DNA of 30,525 nt, taken from contig NZ_CALKZP010000003.1 in the NCBI RefSeq assembly GCF_938002845.1, positions 1 to 30,525 of the forward strand, in the 5' to 3' direction. The notes under the pieces are model-generated. The model was not told where the DNA came from. It did no database searches and was given only the letters and a program-made list of their open reading frames with translations. The translations under genes and the position numbers were made by a program. Origin of the DNA: an uncultured Campylobacter sp. Lineage in GTDB: Bacteria; Campylobacterota; Campylobacteria; Campylobacterales; Campylobacteraceae. The stretch's first letter is position 1; the number at the start of each line of letters is the position of its first letter. Below, in pieces: positions 23,384 through 30,525 of the stretch.

Positions 23384-24229
23384 ATGAAAACGATCCAAGC
23401 AGCTGAGATTACAAAAGTAGTCAGCGAGCTTTGCAAAAAAGCCTGTTATCACGTCACGCCAGATATGCGCGCGGCATTTGAGAAAGCGCGCGAGAACGAG
23501 ACTTCGCCTATCGGCAAAGATATCTTAGGCAAGCTCTTGCAAAATGCCGATTTGGCGGCAAAAGAGGTCGCGCCGATCTGCCAAGATACCGGTATGACGG
23601 TGGTTTTTGTCGAACTCGGTCAGGACGTACATATCGAGGGTGGATATCTGGAGGATGCTATCAACGCAGGCGTTGCGGACGGCTACGTAGGCGGCTATCT
23701 GCGCAAATCCGTGGTCGCAGAGCCGCTTTTTGAGCGCAAAAACACCACGAACAATACCCCTGCAGTCATCAATACCCGCATCGTTCCCGGCGATAAGCTT
23801 AAGATCAAAGTAGCCCCAAAGGGCTTTGGCAGCGAAAACAAATCGGTGTTAAAAATGCTCGTTCCTGCAGACGGCATCGAGGGGGTAAAAAAAGTATTTT
23901 TAGAGGCGGTTAAATACGCTGGTCCTAACGCTTGCCCTCCTATGGTCGTAGGCGTCGGTATCGGCGGCACGATGGATAAGGCGGCGCTTTTAGCCAAACA
24001 AGCCGCGGTTCGCTCGATCGACAGCAGAAATCCCGACGAGCGCTACGCCAAGCTAGAGGATGAGCTGCTGGAGATGGCGCGCGCTACGGGCGTCGGTCCG
24101 CAGGGCTTGGGCGGCATAAATACCGCCGTTAAGGTAAATGTAGAGTGGTATCCGACCCACATAGCAGGGCTTCCGGTCGCCGTTAATATCAACTGCCACG
24201 CGGCTCGCCATGCCGACGCCGAACTATAA
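23384..24229 (+). CDS. Class I fumarate hydratase, alpha subunit
   Basis: A 281-aa protein with the [4Fe-4S]-dependent hydro-lyase pattern. Three likely cluster ligands are visible: Cys66 (APICQDTGM), Cys184 (GPNACPPMVVGVGIGGT) and Cys271 (VNINCHAARHADAEL). It interconverts fumarate and malate together with the beta subunit. In two-subunit organisms the alpha and beta parts correspond to the N- and C-terminal halves of FumA/FumB. L-tartrate dehydratase TtdAB has the same architecture; with no tartrate genes nearby fumarase is more likely. AAGGAGAG precedes the ATG. The reductive TCA branch and fumarate respiration of Campylobacter would use it. Confidence 0.93.
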   Translation: MKTIQAAEITKVVSELCKKACYHVTPDMRAAFEKARENETSPIGKDILGKLLQNADLAAKEVAPICQDTGMTVVFVELGQDVHIEGGYLEDAINAGVADGYVGGYLRKSVVAEPLFERKNTTNNTPAVINTRIVPGDKLKIKVAPKGFGSENKSVLKMLVPADGIEGVKKVFLEAVKYAGPNACPPMVVGVGIGGTMDKAALLAKQAAVRSIDSRNPDERYAKLEDELLEMARATGVGPQGLGGINTAVKVNVEWYPTHIAGLPVAVNINCHAARHADAEL

Positions 24230-24239
24230 GGAGGAAATC

Positions 24240-24800
24240 ATGTCAGAAGTTAAAAGAATTACCGCACCTTTCGATAAAAGCGTAGTAAAAAGCCTAAAGG
24301 CGGGCGATAACGTACTAATCAACGGTACCATCATCGCAGCTCGCGACGCCGCGCACAAGGCTCTAACCGAAACTCTCGCTCGCGGCGAGAAGCTACCCGT
24401 AAACTTAGCGGGCGAGACGATATATTATCTGGGACCAACCCCTGCCAAACCTGGTCAGGCAATCGGTGCTGCAGGACCTACGACTAGCGGACGCATGGAC
24501 AAATACACTCCGACGATGATAAACGAAGTCGGCATCAACGGCATGATCGGCAAGGGCTACCGCAGCGACGCTGTCGTCGAAGCGATGAAGAAATCTGGCT
24601 GCGTCTATATGGTCGCTATCGGGGGCGCGGGCGCGCTGATTAGCCAAAGTATCAAAAAGTACGAAGTGCTAGCCTACCCAGAGCTCGGCCCCGAGGCGGT
24701 CGCGCGACTTACGGTCGAGGATTTCCCGGCTATCGTAGCGATCGACAGCGAGGGCAACAACTTCTACGAAGTAGGTCAGGCGCCTTACAGAAAAATCTAA
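24240..24800 (+). CDS. Class I fumarate hydratase, beta subunit
   Basis: A 186-aa protein matching the C-terminal domain of class I fumarases: IIAARDAAHKAL, IYYLGPTPAKPGQAIGAAGPTT, a GRMDKYTP block, GMIGKG and VAIGGAGALIS. The longer frame opening at 24210 is rejected, because it begins inside the alpha gene and the ATG at 24240 has AAGGAGGAAATC immediately upstream, starting MSEVKRI. It follows the alpha gene by 10 bases, so both are translated from one message. Confidence 0.93.
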   Translation: MSEVKRITAPFDKSVVKSLKAGDNVLINGTIIAARDAAHKALTETLARGEKLPVNLAGETIYYLGPTPAKPGQAIGAAGPTTSGRMDKYTPTMINEVGINGMIGKGYRSDAVVEAMKKSGCVYMVAIGGAGALISQSIKKYEVLAYPELGPEAVARLTVEDFPAIVAIDSEGNNFYEVGQAPYRKI

Positions 24801-25182
24801 ATTTTGCTAGCGGCGTCCGCGCTGTGCTCTTTGCGGCGCGGGCGTCCGTAAATTTATCTACGTTTGCTCACGGGTGCCCGTAAATTTCGAGGCATAAACT
24901 ACAGCGTTTGTTTCGCGAAATTTTACGCTACTGCGCAGTGAAATTTTATAGCAAAATTTAAATCGTGTTCGTAAAATTTTGTCTCCATTCGTGGCGCGGA
25001 ATTTTTAAAATTTCGCACCGCTTAAATTTATACCGAAATCCCGTCTTTGCTCCATCTAACAATCCGCCGCTAAATTTAATTGCAAATTTATCTAAGTCTA
25101 AATTTTAAAATTTCGGCGCCGTTCGTAAGCAAATTTAAAGCCCGCTAGCGCCATAATCCATCTCAAATTTAAAAGGAGCAAA
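24801..25182. other. Spacer after fumarase with hairpin and AAATTT words
   Basis: These 382 bases hold no gene. Near the start GCGTCCGCGC (24813-24822) can pair with GCGCGGGCGT (24836-24845) through ten pairs, two of them G-U, in the plus-strand RNA. It has no clear U-tract, so it is only a possible factor-dependent or weak terminator. Further on are a repeated CCGTAAATTT unit (about 24846 and 24880) and many AAATTTTA words. AAAGGAG for the next gene lies at the end. Confidence 0.55.
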
Positions 25183-26211
25183 ATGAGCGCAAGCGAGCTG
25201 GAGCAGATCAGACTGGAGCTTTTGTATAAGGCGAAAAGAAATATGATCTTAGCGGCGGCGTGCATGCTATTTTACGGCGCGTTTTTGTTATACAAGCTAC
25301 GCGACGGAGGAGGCATGACAGATTTGTTGTCTCTTATCGGATTATTCGCGGTTGTTCTTATAGTAGCCGTTTTGTGCGATGAAAGCTCCATAAAAGCTAA
25401 GATAATCTATGCTGCCTGCCTTTTTGCTATGAGCCTATTTCTAAATGATTTACAAAATCGCCCCACGATTTCCAAATATATCTTACTCGCGATTATAATT
25501 TTAATCTTGGCTGCTTCGAGCTTGTTTGTATTGTTTAGAGGCTTTAAACAAGATTATTCGGTAAAATTTCAGTGCACTTTTAAAGAGCACTATCTGATGC
25601 CCTATTTTAAGGCGTTCGGCTATCGATATGAAATTTCAGGCGATATCGATCCTGCTAAACTCAAGCTCTCCGGGCTCTTTTTTCGACTAGACAAATACTT
25701 ATATGGCAACGATAGGGTCTCGGGCGTTTATGACGGCGTGAGGTTTGCATTTTGCGATGTGAAATTGTTTAATAGAATTTTGGAAAGTGAAATCCTGGGC
25801 ACCTTTTTCTACGCGGAATTTAACAAACGCATAAGCGCTAAAACCCTGATTTTTCCCGCTCGCGCCGGCGCGCCGAACACCGGCGGGCTAAAAAAGATCG
25901 ATATGGACGATGCGGAGTTTAACGCCGCCTTTGCCGTGTATTGCGAGGACGCGGCGGGCGCGATGTATATTCTAACGCCCGCCTTTATGCGGAGGCTCTT
26001 GCGCTTCGCAGGTGCCGTAGCCGCGCCCGTTAGTCTTAGCTTCGCAGATAGCAAAATTTATATTTTCGTAAATACGGGGCGCGATAATTTCGAGCCCAAC
26101 ATCGACGAAAGCGTGCTGCGCCGCGACCCCGCCGCGCAGCTCAAGCGCGAGCTTTCACACTTTTTGAGGATCGTGAAAAACCTAAAACTAAACGAAAGAA
26201 TTTGGAGTTAG
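25183..26211 (+). CDS. DUF3137 family membrane protein
   Basis: A 342-aa protein with a short N-terminal helix, four membrane helices in two hairpins (about 18-36, 46-63, 70-86, 100-118) and a C-terminal soluble domain of about 220 residues. The soluble part (FKEHYLMPYFKAFGYRYEISGDI, VSGVYDGVRFAFCDVKL, SEILGTFFYAEFNKR) matches the DUF3137 type frequent in Campylobacter and Helicobacter. Its function is not established. AAAAGGAG gives a strong start. It stands alone between two repeat-rich spacers. Confidence 0.8.
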   Translation: MSASELEQIRLELLYKAKRNMILAAACMLFYGAFLLYKLRDGGGMTDLLSLIGLFAVVLIVAVLCDESSIKAKIIYAACLFAMSLFLNDLQNRPTISKYILLAIIILILAASSLFVLFRGFKQDYSVKFQCTFKEHYLMPYFKAFGYRYEISGDIDPAKLKLSGLFFRLDKYLYGNDRVSGVYDGVRFAFCDVKLFNRILESEILGTFFYAEFNKRISAKTLIFPARAGAPNTGGLKKIDMDDAEFNAAFAVYCEDAAGAMYILTPAFMRRLLRFAGAVAAPVSLSFADSKIYIFVNTGRDNFEPNIDESVLRRDPAAQLKRELSHFLRIVKNLKLNERIWS

Positions 26212-26576
26212 CGGACGGCTCGCGACAGCTTTTCGTGTCACAGCCTCGCGCACTATAGCTTCACACGCCGTGCTGCGACCTCACGCGCCGTAAAATTTGA
26301 AATTTTAAAATTCTGCTTTTGAATTTCATGAATTTCGCGCTTTGGAATTTCATGCGCCCTAAAATCCCGCGCGTTTTGAAATTTGAAATTTTAATCCACG
26401 CTGAGGAATTCTGCACCGCAAAATTTAAAATTCTGAAATTAAAATTCCGTGCCTTGAAATTCTATGCTTTAAAATTTAGAATTTTAAAATTTCGCAGCCG
26501 AAATCTTACGCGCTTGAAATTTGAAATTTTGTCGCGCCTTAAAATTTAGCGCACCCGCCAAGCATCACGGTACCCA
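26212..26576. repeat. Dense cluster of AAATTT/GAATTT words, no gene
   Basis: From about 26290 to 26550 the words GAAATTT, AAATTTTA, AAAATTT and GAATTTCATG recur every 8-20 bases, separated by short GC-rich pieces. GAATTTCATG occurs at 26321 and 26345. The 76-aa plus frame here (26319-26549) is a low-complexity Lys/Phe/Leu product of the repeats and is not counted as a gene. It lies between convergent genes. Confidence 0.7.
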
Positions 26577-27578
26577 TCAAAGCCCCTGCGCGCTAGAGGG
26601 CGCGACTAACTCCTTTATAATTTTACCGGGCTCGCAATGAATTATTTTACTCTCTATCGTAAATTTTTCGCCGTCAAATTTAAAGTATTGATATTCATCG
26701 ACAAGCTCGCCGTCCGGGTATTTATCGCTATATTTTACCTTAAGAGCGCCCAGTATGCCGTTTTCAAAGGTCAAAAACGTCCTTTTAGCGTATTTATTCT
26801 TTATCTCGTCACTGCCGTCTAAATATGAAAAAAAATCATATTCTATGCCGAATCGAGCGGAGTCGTGCGGCGGCGGCACCAAAGAGCTCCTTTTAGAGCA
26901 GTCGCAATCTCCACCGCATGAACGGACGTAGTGGAATATATTCGCTAGGTTTATACCCGCTTCGCTTGCTTCTACCGCCCAAAATTCGTCGTTTGTGAGC
27001 TTAGTAGAGCCCTTTGATCCTCCGTAAATAAGATATAGATTTTCTTTAACTTTAAAAACTTTTATCACTCGATCGCCGCCCCATGCGGTACCGACTGCCC
27101 AATCGCCGCAGGCGCAATCCCGCCTGCCGCCAAGAACGCATTCTTGCATCTGCTGCGCACCTTTGTCTGCAAAATCCATAATGAAATTTTGCCCGCCGCT
27201 TACGTATTGATACGCTACGTAGCTCGCGCCCATCGTGCCGCCGGTGCTGATATCTACCGAATATGCCCGAAACTTGCCGTCCTGCGAGATCGCCATATTC
27301 GGGGCGAACCTCAAGGATTTTAAAATTTGAGGCGCTCTCTCGCCCGCGCTTTGCAAAAACTCCATAAACGCAGCCCTTAACCTAACGATGCTCTCGCAAG
27401 GCGTACCATCGGGGCGATGCCTGGCTTCATCGATTTCTTTCAGCGCCGCGTCTAAATTTGCCGTTAAAATTTCTAGGTTTTGATCCTTTTGAGCGCTGTT
27501 TGCACCTTCTGCCAAAGCGGGCGCTGCCTCGGCGAACATGAAGCTTAATAAGCACAAAAACGAGATTAAAATTTTCAA
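26577..27578 (-). CDS. Exported hypothetical protein, 333 aa
   Basis: A protein with a clear Sec signal peptide (about 1-23, ending ALA). The mature part is soluble with two Cys-rich patches (CVLGGRRDCACGD and RSCGGDCDCSKRSS) that may be disulfide-bonded or bind metal, and Gly-rich beta-type sequence. No family is recognised. The start codon is TTG at 27578, supported by AAAGGAT about nine bases upstream and by the signal peptide that begins exactly there. It is a single gene on the minus strand. Confidence 0.8.
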   Translation of the reverse strand: MKILISFLCLLSFMFAEAAPALAEGANSAQKDQNLEILTANLDAALKEIDEARHRPDGTPCESIVRLRAAFMEFLQSAGERAPQILKSLRFAPNMAISQDGKFRAYSVDISTGGTMGASYVAYQYVSGGQNFIMDFADKGAQQMQECVLGGRRDCACGDWAVGTAWGGDRVIKVFKVKENLYLIYGGSKGSTKLTNDEFWAVEASEAGINLANIFHYVRSCGGDCDCSKRSSLVPPPHDSARFGIEYDFFSYLDGSDEIKNKYAKRTFLTFENGILGALKVKYSDKYPDGELVDEYQYFKFDGEKFTIESKIIHCEPGKIIKELVAPSSAQGL

Positions 27579-27768
27579 GTCGCATCCTTTAAATCTTTGA
27601 TTTTCGCTAGATTATAGCGCAAATTTGCGCCGCGCGAGATTTGGATTTAGAATTTGCGCCCTCAATTTAAAACCCGAATCCGCTCGCTGCGGAATTCTGC
27701 GAAATTGCGGAATTTGAAATTCCTTGAAGTTGCAAAATTCCGCGAGGTTGTCGCTTGAAATTCGTCTT

Positions 27769-29250
27769 TCAAAGCATAAGGCTAAGCAGCAGCAAAAATC
27801 CGATGAAGCTTAGGGCGTTGCCGAAGGAGCCGCCGATGTGATCGCCGAGCTGCGTCAGCACGAGCGCGCCGCCTAGACGCAGACCTATTTGTAGCGCCAC
27901 GCCCGCGATAAAATCCGCTGCGCGCCGAAGTCCGCTGCGCGTATCGCCTAGCTTGGCGCTGCGGCTTTGATTCCAAAGCCCGCTTACGCGGTAGTCTTTG
28001 TAGCGGGCGCGGAGAATATCGCCGTTTTGCAGCTCAAAGCTCTGCGAGGCGTCCTTCGCCTTGACGGATGCCGCGGTTTTGGCGGAGCGGGCGGAATTTA
28101 TAGAATTTGCTGCGTTAGTAGAATTTGCAGAGCTTATGGAATTCGCTGATTTCGCAAAATTCTTAATACTCGCAGAATTTACGGAATTTTCTGCGTCTAA
28201 ATTCTTAAATTTCATGCAATTTTCGCCGTCCGCAAGCTCCGCTAAATTTTGATCTGCGCGTAGCGCGCTGGAGACGATACGCCGTTTGCTATCGCCCGAT
28301 AAATACAGCCCGTCCAGCGCGAAGCCATAGTAATAAACGTCGCCGCTTTGCAGCACACGCACGCCGCTAGCATAGCCCTCCGTTTCGCCGCTTCGCTTGG
28401 GCTCTTTGGAGTGCGGAAGCGCTGCGAATATGTGCCCGAACTTTGCGGCGCGCCAGTCTCTGCGCATAAACTTAAAGCTGCAATATGCAAAAGGCGCGAG
28501 GACGGGCAGGGCTATCGCCACCGCAGGATCGTTCTTTTCAAAAATAAAGATTATGCAGTAGATGCTCATCGCGGCTAGCGCTACGCCGAAGGCTGCGAAT
28601 ATCGCGGCGAGTGCCGTGCTGCCGGCGTCCTTCCAGCGCTGCGCGCCTAGGCTTAGATTAACGAAATCTAGCGGGGAGAGGGCGAAATTTACCGAAGTGC
28701 CGTGCTCCTCGCGGGTAGAATTTAAAGAGAGGGAGCCGCTTAAATCTTTGCAATTCAAACTCGAAGTATAAAGTTCCGTATTAGCGTTCGCCTGCTCGTT
28801 AAAGCCTTCGTGGATCAGGCTCAAAGCGGCGGAGCTTATGCCGCTGCGATCTTTATTTGATAAATCAGATACCGCAGAATTTTGACGTGCACTTTCCGCG
28901 GTATCGCTATGTGCGTCGCAGTCTGAATTTGTGGCGGTGGAATTTTTGCTATTTGGAGTTTCGCAGCTAGGGTGCGGCACGGAATTTTCGCCGCTTAAAT
29001 CGGCGCCGCTTAAAGCGCTGCGGCTGGAATTTGAGCTTGAAGCCTCGTATATCACCGCCAGCTCGTCGCCCTCGCGTATCGGCAGATAAAGTCCGTCGCG
29101 CTTTAAGTCCAAATTTCCCGCAAAGCGCAAGCGCTCCAGCGTAAAGCTAAATTTAGCCGCGCCTGCAGCCGCGAGCTCTAGCTTTAAATCCCTGACCGTG
29201 CCGCGAGCAAGCTTGATCTGCCGCGGCGAAAGAAGTTTAGCAAACCCCAT
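27769..29250 (-). CDS. Hypothetical membrane protein with low-complexity Ser/Asn/Ala linkers
   Basis: A 493-aa protein. The N-terminal 70 residues look like a small beta-rich domain. A Ser/Asn-rich linker (about 71-190) leads to a helix pair (about 211-262), a second domain, a second linker (about 354-400, SANSISSANSTNAANSINSA) and a Gly-rich C-terminal membrane region (about 446-493). In the DNA the second linker is built from repeated GAATTT/AAATTC words like those in the spacers. No family is recognised. The ribosome binding site is weak (AAAGGCGCAA). Confidence 0.75.
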   Translation of the reverse strand: MGFAKLLSPRQIKLARGTVRDLKLELAAAGAAKFSFTLERLRFAGNLDLKRDGLYLPIREGDELAVIYEASSSNSSRSALSGADLSGENSVPHPSCETPNSKNSTATNSDCDAHSDTAESARQNSAVSDLSNKDRSGISSAALSLIHEGFNEQANANTELYTSSLNCKDLSGSLSLNSTREEHGTSVNFALSPLDFVNLSLGAQRWKDAGSTALAAIFAAFGVALAAMSIYCIIFIFEKNDPAVAIALPVLAPFAYCSFKFMRRDWRAAKFGHIFAALPHSKEPKRSGETEGYASGVRVLQSGDVYYYGFALDGLYLSGDSKRRIVSSALRADQNLAELADGENCMKFKNLDAENSVNSASIKNFAKSANSISSANSTNAANSINSARSAKTAASVKAKDASQSFELQNGDILRARYKDYRVSGLWNQSRSAKLGDTRSGLRRAADFIAGVALQIGLRLGGALVLTQLGDHIGGSFGNALSFIGFLLLLSLML

Positions 29251-29282
29251 TTGCGCCTTTCAATTTAGCAAAATTCCTCCGA

Positions 29283-30002
29283 TCATTTCGCGGCGGATTT
29301 TTTGCGAATCTGGATATTGATGAGCTCCACCAGCAGCGAAAACGCCATCGAGAAGTAGATGTAGCCCTTAGGTATGTGAAAGCCCAGCCCGTCGGCGATC
29401 AGCGAGACGCCTACCAAAATCAAAAATGCAAGCGCTAAAATTTTGATCGTCGGGTTTGTGTCCACAAAGCGCGCGATCGCGCCGCTAGCGAGCATCATCA
29501 CGCCCACGGCGATGATGACTGCGAGGATCATCACGGGCAGGTGCTGCGCCATGCCCACGGCGGTGATGACGCTATCGAGCGAAAAGATGATGTCCAAAAC
29601 GGCGATCTGCACGAGCGTGCCGCCGAAGCTTACCTTGCCGCCGCTAGCGCTATGCTCGTGTGCCTCGCCCGTGGCGCTGGAGTGGATCTCGAGCGTGGAT
29701 TTGACGAGCAGAAACAATCCGCCGCCGATCAGCACGAGATCGCGTCCGCTAAAATCGCGCGCAAGCACGCTAAATAGCGGCTTGGTAAGCCCCATGATCC
29801 AGCTAAGGCTAAGAAGCAGCAGTATGCGCGTGAACATCGCAAGCGAGAGCCCCATTATACGGGCACGCCCACGCTGCGCCTCGGGCAAGCGGCCGCACAG
29901 AATCGCGATAAAGATGATATTGTCGATGCCAAGCACGATCTCAAGTCCCGTGAGCGTCGCCAGGCTGATCCATGCCTCGGGTGAGGCGATCCATTCAAAC
30001 AT
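29283..30002 (-). CDS. TerC family integral membrane protein
   Basis: A 239-aa protein with about seven membrane helices. The two TerC signature repeats are present: LEIVLGIDNIIFIAIL near the N-terminus and AVLDIIFSLDSVITAVG in the middle, whose Asp residues lie within the membrane. Members export Mn(II) or help metallate exoenzymes; earlier they were linked to tellurite resistance. A His/Glu loop (STGEAHEHSASGG) separates the halves. AAAGGAAACCG precedes the ATG. No tellurite genes are nearby, so manganese homeostasis is the better guess. Confidence 0.92.
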   Translation of the reverse strand: MFEWIASPEAWISLATLTGLEIVLGIDNIIFIAILCGRLPEAQRGRARIMGLSLAMFTRILLLLSLSWIMGLTKPLFSVLARDFSGRDLVLIGGGLFLLVKSTLEIHSSATGEAHEHSASGGKVSFGGTLVQIAVLDIIFSLDSVITAVGMAQHLPVMILAVIIAVGVMMLASGAIARFVDTNPTIKILALAFLILVGVSLIADGLGFHIPKGYIYFSMAFSLLVELINIQIRKKSAAK

Positions 30003-30325
30003 CGGTTTCCTTTGGGTAAAATTTAAGCCGTGATGATAGCGAAAGTTTGGTTAAAATTTCTAAATTTTACCGCCTTCGTGCGCGAAACTGCGCGCGGATT
30101 TAGGTGATGTGCAATACGGATGGGTTATCTTGGAATTTTACCGCAAAACTATTTCGCTAAAAGGCGCAAAGCGCCGCATGCGCGGTAGAATTGCGGCGCG
30201 CAGAATTTCGTGGATTGAGAGAGCGAAATTTTTGCGGCGAAATTTTAAAATTTAAGCTCTAAATTTACCCATTTTTAAGCAGGGGGGGTAGCATTATTTT
30301 TAAAATTTATCTCAAAGGAGCGAAG
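30003..30325. other. Divergent spacer before the last gene
   Basis: These 323 bases lie between TerC (minus) and a lipoprotein gene (plus). They contain AAATTT words, a short GGCGC-AAA-GCGCC hairpin near 30163, and a G7 tract (listed). No gene is seen. Confidence 0.6.
30282..30288 (+). repeat. G7 homopolymer in a promoter
   Basis: Seven G residues lie 37 bases before the ATG of the last gene, just upstream of a possible -10 box (CATTAT, 30292-30297). Poly-G tracts are the usual phase-variation switches of Campylobacter, though most are longer. Here length changes would alter promoter spacing. Confidence 0.55.
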
Positions 30326-30525
30326 ATGAAATATGCACTAGGTGTCGCGCTTGCGACGTTGATTTTAATAGGATGTGGCGAGGACGAAGTAGAGCTCGTG
30401 AAAAACTATACTTTGCCCGATTTTAAGTCTATGAGTATCGGCACGGCGATCGAGGGCTCGAAAAAATGCAAAAGTATCGCGTGGAGCAAAGAGGAAAACG
30501 GCGGATTAAAGACGGTCAAGATGGT
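30326..30525 (+). CDS. Lipoprotein gene, 5' part (runs off the window)
   Basis: The open frame from ATG 30326 reaches the end of the window (66 codons seen). The protein starts with a signal peptide ending in the lipobox LIGC (Cys17), followed by an acidic stretch GEDEVELV and NYTLPDFKSMSIGTAIEG, then a second Cys in KKCKSI. AAAGGAG lies about six bases before the start. No family can be given from this fragment. Confidence 0.8.
   Translation, partial: MKYALGVALATLILIGCGEDEVELVKNYTLPDFKSMSIGTAIEGSKKCKSIAWSKEENGGLKTVKM

Noticed and set aside
24210..24239. Longer N-terminus of the fumarase beta subunit
   Set aside because: Begins inside the alpha gene, while ATG 24240 has a near-perfect Shine-Dalgarno sequence.
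26319..26549. 76-aa frame rich in Lys, Phe, Leu
   Set aside because: Direct product of the AAATTT/GAATTT repeats; low complexity and no start signal.
1..30525. tRNA, rRNA, insertion sequence or prophage genes
   Set aside because: None recognised on either strand by reading; no transposase or integrase motifs among the open frames.

Overview
The window reads as a chromosomal segment of a GC-rich member of the Campylobacter group. I infer this from the epsilonproteobacterial gene set (sulfite-reducing mcc cluster, HaoCA, histidine kinase with an HQWRQPL H-box, DUF3137 protein) and from the very frequent AAATTTTA/AAATTT words in and between genes. A Campylobacter gracilis-like genome would fit, but species assignment is inference.

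Layout. 1-123: C-terminal end of a membrane protein. 658-2299: a minus-strand alpha/beta hydrolase and a DUF364 protein, flanked by repeat-rich spacers. 2822-17760: one long minus-strand block. In transcription order it is mccR-mccS (response regulator and sensor kinase with a c-type heme motif), mccA (octaheme sulfite reductase with CX15CH), mccB (FKBP-type prolyl isomerase), mccC (16-Cys ferredoxin-like), mccD (NrfD-like quinol dehydrogenase), ccsA1 (dedicated heme lyase), a Sel1-repeat protein, a tandem NosL protein, a 62-aa membrane peptide, an FtsX-type permease, its ATPase, an 8-TM protein with CPYC, and a NosL-like protein. The last six genes overlap end to end (four ATGA junctions and one 11-bp overlap) and look like a translationally coupled copper-handling module for the Cu-containing MccA site.

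18153-19287: a four-TM protein with a His/Met/Asp-rich tail and a divergent small lipoprotein. 19288-20519: a decayed, repeat-rich stretch with one recognisable pseudogene. 20520-23184: an unknown 138-aa protein, then haoA-haoC (octaheme hydroxylamine oxidoreductase family and its NapC-type tetraheme quinol dehydrogenase) with a clear terminator. 23384-24800: two-subunit [4Fe-4S] fumarase. 25183-30002: DUF3137 protein, two unknown proteins and a TerC protein. 30326-end: start of a lipoprotein gene behind a G7 tract.

How it fits together. Menaquinol electrons would pass through MccD/MccC to MccA (sulfite to sulfide) and through HaoC to HaoA (nitrite or hydroxylamine reduction). CcsA1 makes the unusual MccA heme; the downstream module probably supplies copper; MccRS probably switches the system on. 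The most interesting points are the copper module with its two unusual members (8-TM CPYC protein and degenerate NosL), the heme-type sensor, a 10-bp tandem repeat at the mccA promoter, and a strong RNA hairpin between mccA and mccB.
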